Source: CAYSQW01 sp964433135
GTDB taxonomy: Bacteria > Acidobacteriota > Aminicenantia > Aminicenantales > Aminicenantaceae
Length of the DNA: 29,895 nucleotides
Direction of reading: 5' to 3'
Assembly: GCA_964433135.1 (NCBI GenBank)
Contig: CAYSQW010000043.1
Coordinates: forward strand, 1 to 29,895
Shown here: positions 24,933 through 29,895 of the stretch, piece by piece
Layout of the letters: every line of letters starts with the position of its first letter
Position numbering within the stretch: position 1 is the first letter of the stretch
Program-made: the position numbers and the translations under genes
The notes under the pieces: generated by a model
What the model saw: the letters and a program-made list of their open reading frames with translations, nothing else
What the model was told of the DNA's origin: nothing
Databases searched by the model: none

Positions 24933-26840
24933 TCATCGAAGCACCGCCTTCCGGCTGATGGTCCCTCCCCCGTTGCGAGCCCTCAGAACGATGTCCACCG
25001 CCTTTCCGGGTTCGGATATCACCAGCCAGGTCAGCTCTTTTTCACCCTTGGATTCAAGGTTGGGTATATCCACGCGGCGGCCGCCCCCGAAGAGCTCCAT
25101 CTCTTTATCATGCTGAAAATTCATCCTTACGAGAATAGGCGGGATCCTGCGCGTCCGTTCTCCCATCGCGGTCACATAAGGAAAAGCTCCGTTGTTGCGT
25201 ACCATGCATTTAACTTCGAACAAACGGGAGGATTTCCGGGTAACCACGGGAGCATCCATCGAGATCTCCGCAAACCGGGAAGCGAGATAGAGGGCGAATT
25301 CGGCATGGGAACGGCTCAGTTCTTCGAGTGTATCCTCGGGCGGATTGACTCGAAGATAAGGTTGAAAACCACCGATTTCCACCATGCCGAGTTGGGGATG
25401 ATCATATTCCGTCCAGACGGCGAATCCCTTGCCTCCATTTTGTTTGTCGATCCAATCCAGCCATTCTCCATCCCACCCCGAAGCCGAGGCTTCGGAATCG
25501 CCTCCGGTTCGAGCCGTTGGCCGCAACCTGCCGGGCTGTTGTATTCCCGGGTTTTTACCGGGGATCGCATCGGATTTCCCCGGAGACTTCATTTCTCCGC
25601 CTGCTTCGGGGGCTTTTTCCGATCTCAATGACCACAAATTGGCCGAAAAAGCGGGGACGCCGTACTGAAAATACGCATATTCCAAAAGCGATCCAAAGGG
25701 TTTTCCCGACTGCGCAGATGAGATCCCGGTCATCTCGCGATACTTTTCAGCGACCTCCTTATAAAGCGGTTCATCTTTTTTATGCGTCTTTTTGGGCTGA
25801 GGATCCTTGGCCGGGCGTCTCGCCGGATCGGGTCCTTCTTCCCTGCCGAACATCATCATCCGGACGGCCGAGTCGACCGACTCTTCTTTTGGGACTTCCG
25901 GGAAAACCGGTTTCCCGCACTCTATCCCGAAACCGGCTGCAAGATTGTCGAACTTGGAAAACAACAGCACACCGCAGATATTCTTATGAGGCTGAGTTTT
26001 CAATTCGGAATCGTAGTCGGTCATGAATTTCAGAAGAGCGAGGGTTTCAGACTCGGAAGCCGGGTATACGCCGACTCCCTTGGGTGTATAACCGAAATTG
26101 TGAGGAAAATTCCGGTTGATATTGAAACCACCGGGACCGTCTTCATTGTACCTTTCGTCGCCGTCGTCATCCTTTCCTTCAGGATAAAGGGCATACAAGC
26201 TTTCCAGCGGAGATTCAGGTTTTTTGGGGTGCATCAACCGCGGATCTTCCTCATCGATGACCCATTCTCCCTCTTTATCCTTAACCCGCATCATCGTAAT
26301 CAAACCGTCTCCATTGAGATCATCGGCACCGTCCTCATCGACAGCCCAGTCATAATCTTCATCCCTCGGACTGAGGTTTCCCGGATGTTCCGTTCGGGGA
26401 GATTTAAAAAAGAACTCCGCCCCATCGGGATTCAAACGAGGCACCAGATAAAACGTTCGCCGATCGAGAATTTGAGTGACATTTTCATCCTTGCCGTAGC
26501 TTTCCGCCCAATCCCGGGCTATCCCCAGAACGACTTCGCTGCCCACAACGTGGTCGCCTTCCAGATTGCCGCATATCAAAAGCGCCTGTTTCTCCAGGGA
26601 AGAAGGCCCCTGAGGCCCGCTTATCCGCAGCAGCCAGATATCTCTTCCCTGCCGGCTTTTACCAATCGAAGACAAATTGAGCAGCTTGGGGTATTGCGCC
26701 TGCAGCCGTTTGAGCGATTGCGTCAGCGCTTGATAGTCGTGATACCCGCTGCCGGAAGTATCGTCCGAAGCGGCGGACGGCAAGGCACACAGGCAGCAGA
26801 ACAGCAGTACAGCGAAAATCCGTTTAAAATGCGATCTCAT
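24933..26840 (-). CDS. Exported M14-family paralogue with replaced zinc and catalytic residues (probable pseudoenzyme), 635 aa
   Basis: The start at 26840 has GGGAG 6 bases upstream and gives a signal peptide (1-24, ending SAAS); in-frame codons up to 26939 lack that site. The fold matches its neighbour: SSIGKSRQGRDIWLLRIS, PRLNPDGAEF, INRNFP (N242, R243) and the same acidic repeats (DEDGADDLNGDGL, GKDDDGDERYNEDG). The zinc motif, however, is EGDH (E94, H97) where the neighbour has HGNE, so His and Glu have traded places. The third histidine position is Ser295 (LLFSKF against AFHNSG), and the catalytic Glu position is Asn401 (FSANLW against FSNELW). Pro/Lys-rich (330-365) and Gly/Pro-rich (410-470) linkers are inserted. 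A regulatory or binding role is inferred; promoter at 26966-26994. Confidence 0.85.
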   Translation of the reverse strand: MRSHFKRIFAVLLFCCLCALPSAASDDTSGSGYHDYQALTQSLKRLQAQYPKLLNLSSIGKSRQGRDIWLLRISGPQGPSSLEKQALLICGNLEGDHVVGSEVVLGIARDWAESYGKDENVTQILDRRTFYLVPRLNPDGAEFFFKSPRTEHPGNLSPRDEDYDWAVDEDGADDLNGDGLITMMRVKDKEGEWVIDEEDPRLMHPKKPESPLESLYALYPEGKDDDGDERYNEDGPGGFNINRNFPHNFGYTPKGVGVYPASESETLALLKFMTDYDSELKTQPHKNICGVLLFSKFDNLAAGFGIECGKPVFPEVPKEESVDSAVRMMMFGREEGPDPARRPAKDPQPKKTHKKDEPLYKEVAEKYREMTGISSAQSGKPFGSLLEYAYFQYGVPAFSANLWSLRSEKAPEAGGEMKSPGKSDAIPGKNPGIQQPGRLRPTARTGGDSEASASGWDGEWLDWIDKQNGGKGFAVWTEYDHPQLGMVEIGGFQPYLRVNPPEDTLEELSRSHAEFALYLASRFAEISMDAPVVTRKSSRLFEVKCMVRNNGAFPYVTAMGERTRRIPPILVRMNFQHDKEMELFGGGRRVDIPNLESKGEKELTWLVISEPGKAVDIVLRARNGGGTISRKAVLR

Positions 26841-26965
26841 AACATCTCCCTTTTCATTATTGCGGGGTCGAATCGGATTCGACGTGGAGCCATAAACTCT
26901 CTTCCCCTTTGATTCATCCATAATCGGCGATCCATGCACACCCTTGAAGGCGGCATTAGATTCAG

Positions 26966-26994
26966 AATGTAATCCAAAATTCTTGAGATTGCAA
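26966..26994 (-). promoter_or_regulatory. Promoter candidate of the two-gene M14 operon
   Basis: On the minus strand TTGCAA (26989-26994), a 17-bp spacer and TACATT (26966-26971). Transcription would begin near 26959, leaving a leader of about 120 bases to the chosen start at 26840. Confidence 0.45.
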
Positions 26995-27084
26995 ATATCT
27001 CTTTTAAATAGAATTCACGGTCGAATGATTTCTTCGGGATTCATTGAACCTGTAAAGTTTGACGGGCTGAAAATCCAATAGAAA

Positions 27085-27531
27085 TCATCTTCGGTTTGAT
27101 GCGCCGATCCGCTCCCAGGAACGGATGCTTCCTTCTTCGATTCTAAACAACGGGTGGGGCATGGGATTCTTTATATACCGAAACGATAGGTATCGAGATT
27201 CGTCGCGCTTGAGCAACTTGGTTAAAAAATGCTTCCATTCATAAAGCAATTGCCCCCGGGTCTCGATGATCGGAGATGTTCGACCGGAGGAGACCAGCTT
27301 CTTTCGATCGAACACATACCGTCTAACGCAGGCTTCTTCATGAACTTTTGTAAGATATGAGCCTATCGCCGCTATGGGATCAGGATGCCCTCGGAAGCGT
27401 TCCAATTGAGGGTGCACGGCATATCCCGAGGTCAATCCCTGAAGAACTTTCTGAGCCAGAAGTCCTTCTCTCCAGAGAGCGACCAATCCCTTTGAATCAA
27501 GATATTTCGGGTGGAAGGTCCAGAGTCTCAA
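27085..27531 (-). CDS. Pyrimidine-dimer DNA glycosylase-like protein (Pyr_excise family), 148 aa
   Basis: The protein resembles small proteins annotated as pyrimidine dimer DNA glycosylase (T4 endonuclease V fold, PF03013), which start base-excision repair of UV photoproducts. It shows the conserved opening LWTFHPKYLDSKGLVALWRE (residues 3-22), then GLLAQKVLQG, the HPQLERFRGHPDP stretch, and IGSYLTKVHEEACVRRYVFDRKK. It is cytoplasmic: no signal peptide. The start is TTG (27529-27531) with TGAGG at spacing 7. It stands alone, pointing towards the M14 operon. I am fairly sure of the family name but not of activity, because I cannot verify the residues that match the T4 enzyme's active-site threonine and glutamate. 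Confidence 0.65.
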   Translation of the reverse strand: MRLWTFHPKYLDSKGLVALWREGLLAQKVLQGLTSGYAVHPQLERFRGHPDPIAAIGSYLTKVHEEACVRRYVFDRKKLVSSGRTSPIIETRGQLLYEWKHFLTKLLKRDESRYLSFRYIKNPMPHPLFRIEEGSIRSWERIGASNRR

Positions 27532-27866
27532 TCGAATGCCTCAGTGTATCCGATATTATACAGGAGAGAGGCCTGAATAACGAAGGACAACCCGGAAACC
27601 TAATCCGAAATCTCAAAAAAAACATGCATGCCTACAAGGGAAACGGATGCCCATGAAAAGAAAAGGGCGACACCGGGAAGGTGTTTTTGATATTATAGAA
27701 GGGTGATTTTTTGCGAGGTGAAACGAAAACAAAGATTCCGCGAGTTTAAGAATAAGGAGAGGATCGATTCCTTTACCTGGAACACATATGGTGACAATGA
27801 TCCGGTTGTGAACGAAACGGATATCGAAGGGCAAAATAAATGACATCTCTTCGCAGTGAGGTATAC
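27532..27866. other. Intergenic region upstream of the first lipoprotein
   Basis: A 335-bp stretch between divergent genes. It holds a short CACC/GGTG hairpin followed by five T (about 27671-27687), a weak terminator on plus. An open frame of 46 codons from GTG 27703 to TGA 27841-27843 is rich in Lys and Arg and ends 23 bases before the lipoprotein start, but its ribosome site is poorly spaced and I do not call it a gene. No clear promoter was found. Confidence 0.4.
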
Positions 27867-28421
27867 ATGTCTAGATTGAATAAGCGCAGCAAGTCGGGAT
27901 GGGCGGGAATCGCAATCCTGGCGGCAATCCTATGCTTCCCCTCTTCCGGATGCAACAAAAACACCGGGCCGGATAAAGCCAATGTTATTGTGATCAACGG
28001 ATGCGGAACGGTTATCGATGTCTACATGGACGAAGAGTTCAAAATCACCGTCGATTACGACAGCAGCTCCACCCTTGAAGAGATTGATCAGGGAACGCAT
28101 ACATTCAAGGCCATAAAAAACGGATCCAGCCTCGTGGTTGCCGAAGACACCTATGAAATCTACGATGGATTCGACTTCAACTGGGCCGTGGACGGTCCTT
28201 CAACGATCCTGGTAACCAATCAATACGGAGAGGCCTTGATGATTTATGCCGGCAACAAGTTCCTCGGAGAGCTCCAGAACGGAAAAAGCGAGCATGTCAC
28301 CGAAGTTCCCTTTGGGCTGATCACCTTGAATGCCGTAAGAAACGGCGAAACTTCGATCCTGGCGACCACGACCCTGGATATTACGGAAGTTAAAGAATAT
28401 GAATGGACGATCACTCCATGA
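27867..28421 (+). CDS. Predicted lipoprotein of unknown function, 184 aa
   Basis: The ATG at 27867 follows GTGAGG at spacing about 5. Residues 1-29 form a lipoprotein signal: basic start (RLNKRSKSG), hydrophobic core and the lipobox SSGC with Cys29, then a charged linker. The mature part is beta-strand-like with short repeated hydrophobic strands (ANVIVINGCGTVIDVYMDEE, then STILVTNQYGEALMIYAGNK, then HVTEVPFGLITLNAVRNGET), which suggests two similar beta-sandwich units of about 75 residues, each a carrier of a PEGA-like pattern. I do not recognise a named family. It overlaps the longer open frame of the next gene and is 50 bases from that gene's chosen start, so the two lipoproteins are likely co-transcribed. 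Confidence 0.7.
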   Translation: MSRLNKRSKSGWAGIAILAAILCFPSSGCNKNTGPDKANVIVINGCGTVIDVYMDEEFKITVDYDSSSTLEEIDQGTHTFKAIKNGSSLVVAEDTYEIYDGFDFNWAVDGPSTILVTNQYGEALMIYAGNKFLGELQNGKSEHVTEVPFGLITLNAVRNGETSILATTTLDITEVKEYEWTITP

Positions 28422-28471
28422 AGGGATACGAACAAGATGGAACGGACACACCGATTCGGAAGGAAAATGAG

Positions 28472-29074
28472 ATGGCCTCAATAAAAAGATCAAAATTCGC
28501 TGGATTTGGAATCACGACAGCAGTTCTCGTATCAATAATACTCCTCGGCAGCTGCAACTTCGGCGTTCCCGATTATGAAGTCAGCGTCTTTGTCGAAGAG
28601 GGAGTAACCGGAACCCCGGGGACAGGGACCTACACTTATCCGGAATTGACGGAATTCAGCTTCGACTATTCGCCCGTGGATCCGATGCAAACCGTGGAAG
28701 TGCTTTACAGCACGTCCCGCACGTCCAGCAGCGGCACCATCACGCTTTACAATAATTTCAGTTTAACGGCCCAACTCATTGATATCCGCGGGACCTGGGA
28801 CGCTCAGATGCAGTGGACTACTTCGAGCGAGGTTGACTTCGAATTTTCCATCACGTTTGTGGGGGCGGACCTGAATTCGGGAACGTTTACAGACAACCAA
28901 GGCAATTACGGAACCTGGACCAACGACACCGGCACCATTACCATTTCCTATACGAATTGGCGAAAATTCGTCCTCATCGGAGCGGTCTTCGATATGAATG
29001 GAACCTTCACCGCCGAAGGCTGGTCTCTAAGTGAAAGCAATACGGGAAGCTGGGGCTGCACGCGGCAGGAGTAG
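28472..29074 (+). CDS. Predicted lipoprotein of unknown function, 200 aa
   Basis: The ATG at 28472 has AAGGA upstream at a fitting distance; an in-frame ATG at 28403 would place 23 charged residues before the signal and overlap the previous gene. Residues 1-28 carry a lipoprotein signal with the lipobox LLGSC. The mature protein is rich in Thr, Ser, Gly and aromatic residues with alternating strand patterns (TITLYNNFSLTAQLIDIRG, FEFSITFVGADLNSGTFTD, GTITISYTNW), the composition of a small outer-surface beta-barrel or lipocalin-like fold. A GTW..QMQW...F.F pattern resembles lipocalin-like DUFs, but I make no family call. Partner genes: the lipoprotein just upstream. Confidence 0.7.
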   Translation: MASIKRSKFAGFGITTAVLVSIILLGSCNFGVPDYEVSVFVEEGVTGTPGTGTYTYPELTEFSFDYSPVDPMQTVEVLYSTSRTSSSGTITLYNNFSLTAQLIDIRGTWDAQMQWTTSSEVDFEFSITFVGADLNSGTFTDNQGNYGTWTNDTGTITISYTNWRKFVLIGAVFDMNGTFTAEGWSLSESNTGSWGCTRQE

Positions 29075-29137
29075 ACACCCCGCGCTTCCCATATAATCAA
29101 CAGCGCCGTTTTATCTAGGTTTTATTATCCTCTCGTT

Positions 29138-29374
29138 TTACACCTTATCGATTATCTCAAGGTTGTATCGCTTCTTCACTTTCATCCCGGCGGCGCCGAG
29201 GATCACTCTGATGGAATGGGCGATCCTTCCCTGTTTACCGATGATTTTGCCGATATCTTCCTGAGCCACCTTCAATTCAATGATCGCCGTCTGCTCCCCG
29301 TCCAACTGGGAAACCTTAACCTGATCCGGATTGTCGACTAATGATTTGGCTATCAATTCAATAAGATCTTTCAC
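29138..29374 (-). CDS. khpA: KH-domain RNA-binding protein KhpA, 78 aa
   Basis: KhpA is a small single-KH protein that binds RNA, often together with KhpB (Jag), and affects cell-envelope growth and sRNA function in Gram-positives. The length and the KH core IGKIIGKQGRIAHSIRVIL, with GKQG (residues 46-49) as the GxxG loop, are typical. The start is GTG (29372-29374) with AAGGGG about 7 bases upstream. In many bacteria khpA lies between rpsP and rimM/trmD; here it is not beside those genes in the window, flanked instead by a lipoprotein gene and a tRNA. A promoter candidate lies at 29473-29502. Confidence 0.9.
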   Translation of the reverse strand: MKDLIELIAKSLVDNPDQVKVSQLDGEQTAIIELKVAQEDIGKIIGKQGRIAHSIRVILGAAGMKVKKRYNLEIIDKV

Positions 29375-29437
29375 GTTAAGCCCCTTTCATCCAATTTTTT
29401 CGATTCTTTTCGCGGTTTCTTTTTTCATTTTCTTCTT

Positions 29438-29455
29438 ACGGCACTTCCATGCCGT
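29438..29455 (-). repeat. Hairpin in the khpA leader
   Basis: ACGGCA (29438-29443) and TGCCGT (29450-29455) form a perfect 6-bp stem with a 6-base loop, in the region that would be transcribed ahead of khpA. There is no U run after it on either strand, so it is not a simple terminator. Confidence 0.35.
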
Positions 29456-29472
29456 TGAAAAACCACATCCCT

Positions 29473-29502
29473 ATATTAGCATGGATTAACGAAATTTAAC
29501 AA
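29473..29502 (-). promoter_or_regulatory. Promoter candidate for khpA
   Basis: On the minus strand TTGTTA (29497-29502), an 18-bp spacer and TAATAT (29473-29478), the latter preceded by TGC as in extended -10 promoters. Transcription would start near 29466, about 90 bases before the GTG. Confidence 0.4.
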
Positions 29503-29810
29503 ATAGGCAGATCATCTCCCGCATAATATCTTCAGGAAGTTCATGTTACATATAAAACTCAAGCTATGTTTTCGCGATGGGGAATAATCCTCCGGGAGGT
29601 TTCCGTGGTTAATTTTCTCTCGAAGGACAGAATCGGGAAAAAGTCATACTAATACAACTTTTATCATGGTAACACCTTGCTGTTTATAATAAAGGCTGCA
29701 TTTTTTATCGAACCCACACGTTTTCCACCGCAATACCGCCTTTTCGATAAAAATCAACGATTAATCCTTCGGTCTCTATGTCAAACAGGAAAATGAGAAT
29801 TTTGATTTAC

Positions 29811-29826
29811 CCAAGAGTGGTCTTGG
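29811..29826 (-). repeat. Hairpin just downstream of tRNA-Glu
   Basis: CCAAGA and TCTTGG form a perfect 6-bp stem with a 4-base loop, 19 bases past the tRNA 3' end on the minus strand. The following bases (GTAAATCAAAATTCTC) are not a U run, so it may be a weak terminator or a processing element. Confidence 0.35.
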
Positions 29827-29845
29827 ATTGCGAGTGATAGAAGAG

Positions 29846-29895
29846 TGGCAGCGCTACGGGGATTCGAACCCCGGTCTGATGGCTGAGAACCACCT
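29846..29895 (-). tRNA. tRNA-Glu (anticodon CTC), 3' part; 5' part lies beyond the window
   Basis: Read on the minus strand: anticodon stem GGTGG/CCATC with one G-U pair, 7-base loop TTCTCAG with anticodon CTC (29885-29887), a 4-base variable region, T arm CGGGG-TTCGAAT-CCCCG, acceptor strand TAGCGCT, discriminator G and an encoded CCA (29846-29848). The D arm and 5' acceptor strand fall outside the window. Confidence 0.85.

Larger units (their letters stand above)
29375..29845. other. AT-rich intergenic region between khpA and tRNA-Glu
   Basis: A 471-bp stretch, visibly richer in A and T than the flanking genes. It holds the khpA promoter candidate and leader hairpin, and a hairpin just past the tRNA (29811-29826). 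I found no open frame with start signals and no known RNA family by eye. A small RNA cannot be ruled out. Confidence 0.5.

Noticed and set aside
25782..26912. Plus-strand open frame (376 codons) opposite the M14 paralogue
   Set aside because: Antisense shadow; no start signal or family resemblance.
27703..27843. Possible 46-codon gene upstream of the first lipoprotein
   Set aside because: GTG start with a poorly spaced ribosome site, no recognisable sequence and no promoter; mentioned only as part of the intergenic region.
29588..29598. Palindrome CCTCCGGGAGG in the khpA-tRNA gap
   Set aside because: Too short and without loop or U run; expected by chance and not linked to a promoter.
1..29895. 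CRISPR arrays, transposases, integrases, attachment sites, toxin-antitoxin or phage-defence genes
   Set aside because: No regular spaced repeats, transposase or integrase motifs, or defence-family motifs were seen on either strand.

Overview
The window (about 29.9 kb, GC in the mid-50s by eye) reads as chromosomal DNA of an anaerobic or fermentative, peptide-using bacterium. Exported peptidases of families M28, C69 and M14 (three copies), paired SUMF1-domain proteins, a TAXI-type TRAP importer and frequent GTG/TTG starts behind strong Shine-Dalgarno sequences fit Candidatus Aminicenantes or a related Acidobacteria-like lineage. This placement is inference from gene content; there is no rRNA gene here. 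No phage, insertion sequence, CRISPR array or plasmid gene was seen.

Layout. (1) 1-2400, minus strand: the 5' part of an exported M28 peptidase running off the left edge, and an exported C69 dipeptidase with a near-consensus promoter. (2) 2561-3596, plus: an Fpg/Nei-like protein lacking the catalytic N-terminal proline. (3) 3699-13906: two convergent operons that form a catabolic island. The plus operon encodes a beta-hydroxyacid dehydrogenase, an IlvD/Edd-type dehydratase and a class III aminotransferase. The minus operon encodes a DapA-type lyase, a D-2-hydroxyacid dehydrogenase, a TAXI binding protein, a fused TRAP permease and a DAO-type FAD oxidoreductase. (4) 14124-18101, plus: a long-chain acyl-CoA synthetase, an exported DUF4015-like glycosidase-fold protein and a small lipoprotein. 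(5) 18124-20806, minus: a large exported M14 peptidase with a terminator. (6) 21201-23029, plus: two tandem exported SUMF1-domain proteins. (7) 23092-26994, minus: an operon of two M14 paralogues, one with an intact active site and one in which the visible catalytic residues are replaced. (8) 27085-29895: a pyrimidine-dimer-glycosylase-like gene, two unrecognised lipoproteins, khpA and the 3' half of a tRNA-Glu(CTC).

How the genes may work together. The peptidases suggest extracellular or periplasmic degradation of protein to peptides. The catabolic island looks like uptake of a small carboxylate (TRAP-TAXI), oxidation or deamination (DAO enzyme, aminotransferase), dehydration to a 2-keto-3-deoxy acid (IlvD/Edd), retro-aldol or related cleavage (DapA family) and reduction of the resulting semialdehyde or 2-keto acid (beta-hydroxyacid dehydrogenase, D-2-hydroxyacid dehydrogenase). 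The combination does not match a textbook pathway I can name, so its substrate is open. The most unusual single gene is the M14 paralogue at 24933-26840, where HxxE has become ExxH and the third zinc ligand and catalytic Glu are also gone.
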